Part shown: one piece after another, positions 47,232-54,063 of the stretch
Layout of the letters: every line of letters starts with the position of its first letter
How positions within the stretch are numbered: position 1 is the first letter of the stretch
DNA from: Nanobdellota archaeon
Lineage (GTDB): Archaea > Nanobdellota > Nanobdellia > Pacearchaeales > GW2011-AR1
Assembly (NCBI GenBank): GCA_022561055.1
Contig: JADFRY010000002.1
Coordinates: 1 to 54,063 of the forward strand
Reading direction: 5' to 3'
DNA length: 54,063 nt
The notes under the pieces: generated by a model
Told to the model about the DNA's origin: nothing
Seen by the model: only the letters and a program-made list of their open reading frames with translations
Databases searched by the model: none
Program-made: the position numbers and the translations under genes

Positions 47232-47801
47232 ATGAAAGTAACAAAGAAGGAATTTATTGAGAATAAGGAGTTTTATTTTAATGAGATAAAAAAGGGCAAA
47301 ATCTTTGTTTATCCTACAGATACTGTTTATGGAATTGGGTGCGATGCCTCAAAACCAAAGGGAATTGAAAGAATAAGAAAAATAAAAAAAAGATATGACA
47401 AACCTTTCTCCATAATAGTGCCAAATAAAAAATGGATAACAGATAATTGTTATGTTAGAGAAAGAGACCTTGTGTTTTTAAACAAACTTCCTGGAAAATA
47501 TACTTTAATCTTCAAGGTCAAAAATTATTCTGGGTTTTCTAGAGAAGAACTGATATCTGACAAAGAAAATGTTGGTGTCAGGATTCCTGATAATTGGTTT
47601 GCAAAATTTTTAGGAGAAAAAAATGTTCTCTTTGTTACAACTTCAGTGAATTTGTCTGGGAAAGCACCGGCAACCAGATTAAAGTATTTAGATGAAGGAA
47701 TACCTGGAGAAGTGGATTTTGTAATTGACGACGGTGATTTGGGAAATACTCCAAGTAAAGTGATTGACTTGTCAGGGGAAGAAATTAAAATTATTAGATA
47801 G
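47232..47801 (+). CDS. L-threonylcarbamoyladenylate synthase (TsaC/Sua5, YrdC domain)
   Basis: 189 residues, the short TsaC-type length. YrdC-fold landmarks: GKIFVYPTDTVYGIGCDASK, RIRKIKKRYDKPFSIIVPNK, PGKYTLIF, VGVRIPDNW and TSVNLSGKAPATR. It makes the threonylcarbamoyl-AMP used for the universal t6A base in tRNAs. It starts nine bases after tRNA-Val. Confidence 0.92.
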   Translation: MKVTKKEFIENKEFYFNEIKKGKIFVYPTDTVYGIGCDASKPKGIERIRKIKKRYDKPFSIIVPNKKWITDNCYVRERDLVFLNKLPGKYTLIFKVKNYSGFSREELISDKENVGVRIPDNWFAKFLGEKNVLFVTTSVNLSGKAPATRLKYLDEGIPGEVDFVIDDGDLGNTPSKVIDLSGEEIKIIR

Positions 47802-47888
47802 TATTGAGAATCATAAAAATACTAATTTATTCTAATAGGCTTGTGTACCATCGTGGCACAATCGAGGGAGGAGAGTTAAAGATTCTTA

Positions 47889-48404
47889 TTAGATGAATTT
47901 TAAGCATTCATCTAAACATTCTTTCTGAAAATTATAAATCTTATTATAATGTTTAATTAGAAAATAATCTTTTGTGTATTTAGTAAGGGGGCTGTATTCC
48001 CCTTCAGGATACCTTGTTGAAGTTGCATGAGAGGATAAAATTTGTTGTAAGAGAAAATTTTTAGTAGTAATTTTCCCAACTTTTAAATTAGATTTACTAG
48101 AATCTATTTCAGATAATAGTGATTTGATTACTTCTATAATAGCTAAAAATAATTCTTCATTATCTACAGGAGTATTCTCTAAAAATTTCATTTCTTCTTT
48201 CAAATCGTCATTCACCATCTCTTTGTAAATATTTAGAGTTTTATGACTATACTTAAAGATTCCAGTAATACCTTTAGTTGTCTTTTCCACACTTTGTTGT
48301 AATAAGAAAATAGATTGAGGATATTTTCCATTTTCATAAAGTATCCTAGAAGACTCCAAATCTTCTAAGGCAATTTTTATAAAATTTTCATTTCCTTCTT
48401 TCAT
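47889..48404 (-). CDS. HEPN-domain protein
   Basis: 171 residues. The first part is a HEPN helical bundle: IALEDLESSRILYENGKYPQ then SIFLLQQSVEKTTKGI. HEPN proteins pair with MNT nucleotidyltransferases in toxin-antitoxin systems; no MNT gene is adjacent, so the pairing is unproven. The motif expected at the helix end (R-x4-H) is not obvious, so RNase activity is uncertain. Confidence 0.75.
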   Translation of the reverse strand: MKEGNENFIKIALEDLESSRILYENGKYPQSIFLLQQSVEKTTKGITGIFKYSHKTLNIYKEMVNDDLKEEMKFLENTPVDNEELFLAIIEVIKSLLSEIDSSKSNLKVGKITTKNFLLQQILSSHATSTRYPEGEYSPLTKYTKDYFLIKHYNKIYNFQKECLDECLKFI

Positions 48405-48454
48405 AATTTTCTCAGTTAAGCTTATTATTTAAAAATTGCTAAGATATACAACGT

Positions 48455-48494
48455 ACGCCCTAAAATTGGTCAAAATGGTACAACGCCCTGACCG
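48455..48494. repeat. Intergenic repeat G, long copy 2
   Basis: ACGCCCTAAAATTGGTCAAA followed by ATGGTACAACGCCCTGACCG, one or two changes from 44637-44676. A further short ACGCCCT lies at 48513-48519. The rest of 48405-48570 has no gene. Confidence 0.65.
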
Positions 48495-48570
48495 GACACT
48501 TACAGAAAGTTCGACGCCCTTATTTTATTACCTTTGAATATGGGTTAAATCATATATAAATCTTATCTAA

Positions 48571-50667
48571 TTATCCTTTGTATAGACTTAATATTTCTGT
48601 ATCACTTAAAACCTTATTGTAAAGCCTGAAATCATCTATCTTCCCTGTAAATCCTGCGCTACTACCAGCTGGTAAAGGCATCTTGTTTCCTACAACTAAC
48701 GGGCCATTTGTATCTCTTATAACAGAATTGCTTGGAAGACTGCAAGTTTTTACCAACTCTCCATTAACATATATCTTGGCTTTCTGGTTTTCAACATCAA
48801 TGGTTCCAGCAACATGGTACCACCAATCTTTTGCTCTAATTGGGAATGTGTTTGTTGTGCATGAAATCTGTCCAATTCCAATTCTATTCTCAGGAGTGAA
48901 AGCTAACTGTATATTGCCTCTCCAAACCCCATTAGGATCTCTAGATCTTGCTAAAAACATAGCAAACTCCCTATTATCACTAGATACGGCTCCAGCTCCA
49001 CCATCAGGTTCTCCTTTCCAAACAATAGTTTGCCAAGGTTTCCAAAGTCTCCTTGTATTAATCCAAGCCGAAATAGTCATCTCTTCATCCAAATACAAAA
49101 ATGGAGTATCTTCCACAATAACACGGCCTCTCCATCCGCTGAAATTAAGAGCTCTATCTATCTTCCCCCACTGCCATAAAGTTGCTCCAAAAACATCCGC
49201 ATCATATCCATATAATGAACTGTCTGGTGTCTTGCCGTTCGCAAGTTCATCAAACTTATAATGCGCAACCAATCCTTCCTCAAGTTGCCATTTCAAGAAC
49301 GGATAAGTTATATCTTCTGCAATATCCCATATACTATTAAAGTTCCAATTAACAAAAGTGCTCTGCATTCTCATCTCTGCAGTTGTTTTTCCAACACCGC
49401 CAGCACTCCGATATATGTTAGTCATCTCATTATCCCAATAAGAACTAACAACGCCAAACCCTCCAAAACCTTCCTTCCAACCTATTAGCCCTCCAGCCGG
49501 CGAGCTAGGAGTAATAACCATTCCAGAATAAGAATTAGATACCTGAATAGAAGGTTTTCCTCCCACGCTATTTACATTTCCAACAAGCCCTCCTATTGTG
49601 CCAAGAGGGTTAGGGTCGTGATAAAGGTGATTAATTGTTCCTAACGAAAAAGTATCTGTGATACTGCTAGGCAAATGATTATCCAAATATCCTACAATCC
49701 CTCCACCATATCTGTTTTGCAAATCTTTAATATTTACATTCTTGGCATAAGACCTTTCAATAGTCCCTCTAAAGAATCCTGCTAAACCTCCAATCCCATC
49801 TGTTCCCTGCTGCAAAGTCACATCTTTTACATAAGAATTAGATATTAGGTTATCATCAAAGTTCATAGAACTACTTCTAACATTAGCGGCACCAACCAAA
49901 CCACCCATGGCACTAGGAAAAACATGTGTAGAATTTGTAATAAGTACTCCTTCGACACTTGAATCCTGGATAATCCAATTACCTCCCTGTCCAAACAAAC
50001 CACCTCCAATACTCTCAATTTGAATTGTCCCTCCTATAACATGAACATTACTAATTACTGCGTTACTAACTCCTCCTGCCAAGGCCCCAACAACATATCT
50101 TCCTTTAACATCTACATCTCTCAAAATAAGATTCTTCACCTCTGCATTTGCAGGAAACAATGGGCTACCTAACTGTCCAAACAAACCAGTTTCTTGTTCT
50201 TCCCTAGAAATTTCTAAATTACGAATTTCTTTGTTATTACCATCGTATATCCCTAAAAAACCACCAAAGAAACTTCCAATAGGTCTCCAATTTCCATAAC
50301 CTTGTAAGTCTATATCGGCCATTTGAATATAACAAGCGGACAAATCATTCCTAACATTATCTAAGTCTTGAGCAGTCCAAACCCTAGTACATACTGGGAA
50401 ATGCCTTCTAATACTAACACTAGGCGCGGCTCTCTCTCCAACTGGCGGGAAGATTTCCTCCGAATCTCCTCTCTCGCTAGAAACAGGTGATCTAACAATC
50501 AGATAAATATTATCTTCACCCTCTCCAGCTAATAAATCACCACTATCAAAACTTTTCTTATCCTGCTTAACCTTAGGAGCTAACTCCACAACAGGATTAC
50601 TAATAAGAAATATAATTGCCAGAACAACAACAGCAATAACAATAACCTTCCAATCCTCTTTTCGCAT
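48571..50667 (-). CDS. Large surface protein with GLUG repeats and a LamG domain
   Basis: 698 residues: signal anchor at about 9-29, a stretch of repeats (about 130-440) with GGLAGGVSNAVISNVHVIGG, GGLVGAAN and similar GLUG-type units ending in the typical WDNEMTN ... GGVGKTTAEM and WNFNSIWDIAEDITYPFLKW, then a LamG/concanavalin-like domain (about 460-690; YKFDELANGKTPDSSLYGYD, FYLYNKVLSDTEILSLY-like end). Such proteins are adhesins or S-layer partners. The high length and repeats are unusual among the small genes here. Confidence 0.85.
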   Translation of the reverse strand: MRKEDWKVIVIAVVVLAIIFLISNPVVELAPKVKQDKKSFDSGDLLAGEGEDNIYLIVRSPVSSERGDSEEIFPPVGERAAPSVSIRRHFPVCTRVWTAQDLDNVRNDLSACYIQMADIDLQGYGNWRPIGSFFGGFLGIYDGNNKEIRNLEISREEQETGLFGQLGSPLFPANAEVKNLILRDVDVKGRYVVGALAGGVSNAVISNVHVIGGTIQIESIGGGLFGQGGNWIIQDSSVEGVLITNSTHVFPSAMGGLVGAANVRSSSMNFDDNLISNSYVKDVTLQQGTDGIGGLAGFFRGTIERSYAKNVNIKDLQNRYGGGIVGYLDNHLPSSITDTFSLGTINHLYHDPNPLGTIGGLVGNVNSVGGKPSIQVSNSYSGMVITPSSPAGGLIGWKEGFGGFGVVSSYWDNEMTNIYRSAGGVGKTTAEMRMQSTFVNWNFNSIWDIAEDITYPFLKWQLEEGLVAHYKFDELANGKTPDSSLYGYDADVFGATLWQWGKIDRALNFSGWRGRVIVEDTPFLYLDEEMTISAWINTRRLWKPWQTIVWKGEPDGGAGAVSSDNREFAMFLARSRDPNGVWRGNIQLAFTPENRIGIGQISCTTNTFPIRAKDWWYHVAGTIDVENQKAKIYVNGELVKTCSLPSNSVIRDTNGPLVVGNKMPLPAGSSAGFTGKIDDFRLYNKVLSDTEILSLYKG

Positions 50668-50756
50668 AAACTTAGATGTTTTTCTTACTTAAAAACTTTC
50701 TTATAATATTTCAAAAACCGCCCTGACCGAGCTTAAACGATATTCAACAAGAAAAG

Positions 50757-52511
50757 CTATTTTGTCTTTCGGGATTTTTGTTCCTGAAGGAGACGTGCGA
50801 ATCTGCCTTTCTGTTTGATTAATTGGGAGTAAGTTCCTTGTTCCACTATTTTTCCATTTTCCATGTAGAGTATGTTATCCATGCCTTTTAGAGTCTCGAG
50901 ACGATGTGCTGCTATAATTATGGTTTTACCTTTTAGTTTCGAGTCCATTGCTTCAAAAATTCTTTTTTCAGTTATGTAATCCAGGTTTGATGTGGCTTCG
51001 TCAAAGATGATAATCTCTGAGTTTTTGTAGATTGCCCTAGCGATGCCAATTCTTTGTCTTTCCCCCCCGGAAAGACGAACGCCCTTTTCTCCAATTATGG
51101 AAGAATCCCCAGCGCGTAGTTTTTTTATTATCTTATCTACTTGAGAGATTAGTATAGACTTATTGTATTTGCTTTGTTTTACCGAGTTAGTTTCAGAAAT
51201 AGTTATATTATCTCTTAAAGAAAGATTGAAAAGTTCTGTTTCTTGTGGAACTATCGAGATTTTTTGAAGTATGGAATCAGATTTTATGTCCTTTAAGTCT
51301 GTGTCGTCAAATAATATCTTTCCCTCTTTTGGTATGTAAAGTTTCAAGAGCAATTTAAAAAGCGTTGATTTTCCAGAGCCCGAGGTTCCTACGATGCCTA
51401 CTTTCTGACCTCTGTTGATTGTCAGATTCAATTTGTCTAATACTTGTTCTTTTCCATAGTTGAAACTCACATCTTTTAACCTTATTTTTTTCCAAGTGGT
51501 AATATTTTTAGCTCCTCTTTCATCGTGGGATTGAATCGACCTATGGATCTCCATCATTCTGTACAATCCGAATTTACTATCAATCAAAAATACAGTTATA
51601 TTTGATAGTAAATTTAATGTGCCTCCTAACCTCCTAGTATATTCTATATAGATAACTATAGACCCAATAGTTAGTATGCCTGCTAAGACATCTTTTCCAA
51701 CAAAAAGAATAAATATCAGGAAGAATATCGTTGAAATTACTTCTACAATCATCCACTTTCTTGTGCTGGCTGTTCTTCTCTCCTTTCTTGCCTGTAAGAC
51801 TGCTTCCTCCTGACCTAAAATTTGAGATTGGGAGGATTTTTCAATCCCTAGAGATTTTATTGTTGCAATATTTGAGGAGAATTCATACGCCTTTCCTGAG
51901 GCATACTCTTGTGCAATTTTCAATTTTTGTATCTTTCTTGCAAGTTTCTTGTTTAATCTGATTTCTGCATAAATGTAAATTGAAATATAAAGAATTCCAA
52001 TTATTGCGTATTTTATATTGAAAAATGCGAAGACTCCTATTATTCCCACTACGGTTACTATCATGCCTATGAATTGATTCGCGTAAAACCTTAGGAAGCT
52101 TTCTACAGCTCTTTCCCCCTCTTGAACGCGTTGCATTTTGTTTCCTGTATTCTCTTTATCGTGCCAAATTAAATCTCCTTGTAGGACTTTTTGCATTGAT
52201 TCCACTTTAGCCTGTTTCTGAATTTTGATTACGAGTAAATTGAATAGGTGCTTTGTTCCTATTCCAATGAAATTTTCTGCTATCATGACTGCTAAGAGTG
52301 CTGTCAAAAACCAATAGAATGTGGAGGCTAGTGTTCCTCCTTCGATGAAATAGTCGATTATTTTTGCTAGGATTATTGGAGGAACTAGAGCTAAAATGGC
52401 TGTTATCACTAAGAAGAAAGATAAGATAAGAAATTCTACTTTTTTACCTCTGATGAAATGCCAAAGATCTTTTATAACCTGGGTATTTTTATAATTTATT
52501 TCTTTTACCAT
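50757..52511 (-). CDS. ABC exporter, fused membrane and ATPase domains
   Basis: 584 residues: six transmembrane helices (about 15-300) of the type I exporter fold, then the nucleotide-binding domain with Walker A GTSGSGKST, Q-loop PQETELF, signature LSGGE and Walker B IIIFDEATSNLD, ending with the H-loop AAHRLETL. A half-transporter that should dimerise. Substrate unknown; it may export lipid, peptide or drug. Same strand as the GLUG protein, 90 bases upstream of it, so a secretion link is possible but not shown. Confidence 0.95.
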   Translation of the reverse strand: MVKEINYKNTQVIKDLWHFIRGKKVEFLILSFFLVITAILALVPPIILAKIIDYFIEGGTLASTFYWFLTALLAVMIAENFIGIGTKHLFNLLVIKIQKQAKVESMQKVLQGDLIWHDKENTGNKMQRVQEGERAVESFLRFYANQFIGMIVTVVGIIGVFAFFNIKYAIIGILYISIYIYAEIRLNKKLARKIQKLKIAQEYASGKAYEFSSNIATIKSLGIEKSSQSQILGQEEAVLQARKERRTASTRKWMIVEVISTIFFLIFILFVGKDVLAGILTIGSIVIYIEYTRRLGGTLNLLSNITVFLIDSKFGLYRMMEIHRSIQSHDERGAKNITTWKKIRLKDVSFNYGKEQVLDKLNLTINRGQKVGIVGTSGSGKSTLFKLLLKLYIPKEGKILFDDTDLKDIKSDSILQKISIVPQETELFNLSLRDNITISETNSVKQSKYNKSILISQVDKIIKKLRAGDSSIIGEKGVRLSGGERQRIGIARAIYKNSEIIIFDEATSNLDYITEKRIFEAMDSKLKGKTIIIAAHRLETLKGMDNILYMENGKIVEQGTYSQLIKQKGRFARLLQEQKSRKTK

Positions 52512-52596
52512 CGCGCATTCGTTTTAAGAAATTAAGGTTTAATAGCTTTAGGTCATGTTGAAAAATTTATTCTTTTAATTAATCTTAATCATCTGT

Positions 52597-52618
52597 AGTT
52601 AGATCCCGCGTGGGGCCA
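52597..52618. other. Partial copy of the tRNA-Val 3' end (possible att-like remnant)
   Basis: AGTTAGATCCCGCGTGGGGC then CA matches the last 22 bases of tRNA-Val (47202-47223) with three changes; identical bases run from 52608 to 52622, including ATTTT after the tRNA end. Integration of mobile elements into tRNA genes leaves such 3' copies. No integrase gene is present in the 5.4 kb between, so this is only suggestive. Confidence 0.55.
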
Positions 52619-52620
52619 TT

Positions 52621-53076
52621 TTATATAAAATCACTTATCTTGTGTTTTAATTCCAGATAAATAAGCCATAAAACCAAAAGAATTGCTTCTATAGATGGAA
52701 TAAACAAGCTACCTAAAGGCTCAGGGAAATTGCTTACCAAATCTAATCCAATTGAAAAAGTTGAGATTGGATATAATGGAACTATTGAACCCGAAAAAAT
52801 AGCATCTAAAATTAAATGAATAAAGCTACCAAAAGCTATCATTAAAAATATAATATTTAATTTTATTTTGTGTTTTCTTATTTGTTTAACTCTCACTTTT
52901 TGGAAAGCGAAAAATAACAATAAAAATATTAGAGGGATAAACAATGTGTGTGTAAATGTCTTATGTATTACTTCAAATGTAAAACCAAAAAAATATAGAA
53001 TCCAGAAAGCAGCGATGTCTAAGTCTGGAATAAGCCCGGCAATCCCTGCAATTAAAACGTAATGTAGAGGAAATAT
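52621..53076 (-). CDS. YdjM-like membrane-bound metal-dependent hydrolase, start codon uncertain
   Basis: The open frame spans 158 codons between a stop at 53095-53097 and the stop at 52621. It has the family core IAGIAGLIPDLDIAAFWILY and HKTFTHTLFIPL, then IHLILDAIFSGSIVPLYP, and four helices. The first half lies before the first conventional start (TTG at 52944), and no ATG, GTG or TTG precedes it, only ATA (53076) and ATT. A poly-A tract (GGTAAAAAAAATA) just upstream hints at a frameshift or sequencing slip, or the gene is broken at its start. The PDLD and HLILD motifs are the metal-binding signature of this group. Confidence 0.65.
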   Translation of the reverse strand: MFPLHYVLIAGIAGLIPDLDIAAFWILYFFGFTFEVIHKTFTHTLFIPLIFLLLFFAFQKVRVKQIRKHKIKLNIIFLMIAFGSFIHLILDAIFSGSIVPLYPISTFSIGLDLVSNFPEPLGSLFIPSIEAILLVLWLIYLELKHKISDFI

Positions 53077-53238
53077 TTTTTTTACCTTTTTTAGTTAATA
53101 CTGTTTTTTAAAGGATCGTCATCTCAAATATCTTTAATATTAGAAATAGTTTGACCATGTCTAACAAACATTAATTTCATAGTGCAATTAAGATTTTTGA
53201 CTATTAAAATTTATCTAATTTTATTGAACTCAACATTT

Positions 53239-53493
53239 TTATTTATATTTTATTTTGAGAAATAAAATAGAAGATACTAAAATTAATGTAACTAAGTTTG
53301 CAAGAATTAAAGGCAGATCTTTAATTAAAAATCCGTAAATCAACCATAGAAAAACTCCAGTAACTAGAATAACGTACATTTGCAAAGAGATGTCTCGTGT
53401 TTCTCGAATCTTCCAGCTTTTGATAACCTGAGGTAAAAAAGCGATAGTAGTGAGCAATGCGGCAAGCAAACCTAATGAAGTTATAAAGGTCAT
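53239..53493 (-). CDS. SemiSWEET-type sugar transporter (PQ-loop)
   Basis: 84 residues with three helices (about 4-20, 36-55, 58-80) and the PQ-loop signature FLPQVIKSWKIRETRDISLQ (P21, Q22). SemiSWEETs act as dimers to move sugars across the membrane. The start has a TATA-like TTTATATATC at about 53508-53520 on the minus strand, at leaderless distance. The divergent neighbour is a sugar-type kinase. Confidence 0.9.
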   Translation of the reverse strand: MTFITSLGLLAALLTTIAFLPQVIKSWKIRETRDISLQMYVILVTGVFLWLIYGFLIKDLPLILANLVTLILVSSILFLKIKYK

Positions 53494-53560
53494 GCCTACG
53501 ATAGATTAAAATGATATATAAATTCTCCCCACGAAATTCAATATCTATTATAGAATATCA

Positions 53561-53714
53561 AAAAGTCCTTGCGTTTCACCTCGGCTTGAAAGCCGAGGTT
53601 TGTTTTGGACTTTTGGATGCAAGAAAATTCCTTTCAGGAGGAATTTTCTGCACAGAGAATTGCAATTGCCAGCAATTCTCTTGTGCTCAAGGATTCTTTC
53701 TCCAGAATCCTTGA
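53561..53714. other. Array of four long hairpins
   Basis: Hairpin 1: CCTCGGCT, TGAA, AGCCGAGG (53579-53598) inside an outer stem AAAAGTCC/GGACTTTT (53561-53568, 53607-53614). Hairpin 2: AGAAAATTCCT/AGGAATTTTCT (53622-53649). Hairpin 3: AGAGAATTGC/GCAATTCTCT (53654-53681). Hairpin 4: TCAAGGATTCT/AGAATCCTTGA (53687-53714). Stems of 8-11 perfect pairs follow each other with almost no spacer, between two divergent genes whose TATA boxes lie outside the array. Confidence 0.75.
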
Positions 53715-53753
53715 CATAATCTCTTTTATAAATATTCAACACTTGAAGTTTGA

Positions 53754-54063
53754 ATGAAAGTTGGAATAGTTGGTCCACTTTGTAAGGATATAAACATAAT
53801 CGGAGAAGAGCAAACTGAACAGACTGGTGGAGTTACCTATTACACTGGGCAGACTCTTGTTTCTTTAGGGGTTGAAACTGTTGTGTTTGGGTCTTTTAAT
53901 CTGGAAGATCCGCCATATGCAGGAGAATTTGACTTTGACCTCGTTCCTATAGAAGCGCGAGGAACAATTGTATTCAAAAATACATATCCAGACCCTCATA
54001 ACTCTGACAAAAGAATACAAGAAGCTAATACCCCCAACAATAGAATTACATTAGATAACATCC
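53754..54063 (+). CDS. PfkB-family sugar kinase, 3' end outside window
   Basis: 103 codons from the ATG at 53754 to the window end. The start MKVGIVGPLCKDINIIGEEQ and GGVTYYTGQTLVSLG fit the N-terminus of PfkB/ribokinase family kinases, here with a shortened sugar-binding lid. A TATA box (TTTATAAATATT) lies 21-32 bases before the start. The paired SemiSWEET gene suggests a sugar uptake and phosphorylation unit. Incomplete, so substrate cannot be judged. Confidence 0.75.
   Translation, partial: MKVGIVGPLCKDINIIGEEQTEQTGGVTYYTGQTLVSLGVETVVFGSFNLEDPPYAGEFDFDLVPIEARGTIVFKNTYPDPHNSDKRIQEANTPNNRITLDNI

Noticed and set aside
46997-47233. Minus-strand frame with IELRTARCKRAVLPLDYEA
   Set aside because: It is read antisense through tRNA-Val and the H hairpins; the sequence is the familiar false protein produced from tRNA genes.
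47153-52618. Complete integrative element with integrase
   Set aside because: Only the tRNA-end copy is seen; no integrase, replication or mobilisation gene lies in the interval.
53548-53778. Minus-strand 76-codon frame
   Set aside because: It runs through the four hairpins and across the kinase start and has no protein-like pattern.

Overview
The window looks like archaeal chromosomal DNA from a small-genome, AT-rich lineage. DPANN of the Woesearchaeota/Pacearchaeota kind is my best guess, but this is an inference and not a placement. Reasons: a group II chaperonin (thermosome), TrmB and tandem-Lrp regulators, intron-type tRNA genes, a fragment of geranylgeranyl reductase (archaeal lipid pathway), class III pilin-like signals, and TATA boxes lying about 26 bases before ATG codons with no ribosome binding site (leaderless transcripts). 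Many genes are short, single-pass or exported proteins with no recognisable family.

Layout. 1-925 is the 5' part of an HTH-type gene running off the left edge. 1034-9000 is a mostly minus-strand redox and metal block: two DsbA-like proteins (one without its cysteines), a DUF3105 protein, many small membrane proteins, a TRASH-type zinc protein and a CuA cupredoxin, with duplicated and decayed copies of several of them. 8932-11171 holds a type III polyketide synthase, unexpected in an archaeon, behind a tandem-Lrp regulator. 11261-16700 is a rearranged stretch: a duplicated pair of unknown membrane proteins, a truncated geranylgeranyl reductase, a stray 3' piece of the nearby slipin gene, an RHH gene facing a PIN gene, and a TrmB regulator. 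16800-21900 holds small unknown genes, a GNAT, a YHS-MauE fusion, a Gly/Tyr/Arg-rich secreted protein and a relE-type toxin-antitoxin operon with a large palindromic operator.

21900-33000 carries a DEAD-box helicase with a hairpin-rich probable leader, an alkyladenine DNA glycosylase, DoxX, a second CuA cupredoxin, a MOSC protein, a metzincin with CARDB domain, an HldE-like sugar kinase and a run of exported proteins. 33000-38950 carries an intron-containing tRNA-Tyr, an AbrB/PIN pair with operator, and surface and CBS proteins. 39000-42520 is housekeeping: thermosome and GlmS. 42500-54063 carries tRNA-Gly, a broken intron-bearing tRNA, a PD-(D/E)XK-like nuclease candidate, tRNA-Val, TsaC/Sua5, HEPN, a GLUG-LamG surface protein, an ABC exporter, a SemiSWEET, a four-hairpin array and the start of a PfkB kinase.

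The most unusual signals are: the archaeal type III PKS beside a CuA/thiol-redox neighbourhood; a conserved hairpin element present once inside a tRNA intron-like segment and twice directly before tRNA-Val; tandem hairpin arrays between genes; two interspersed intergenic repeat families; and a 3' tRNA-Val copy about 5.4 kb from the intact gene. All domain calls are from reading the sequence without database searches. Cupredoxin, DsbA, PKS, thermosome, GlmS, helicase, ABC and tRNA calls are firm; the unknown proteins are described only by what can be seen.
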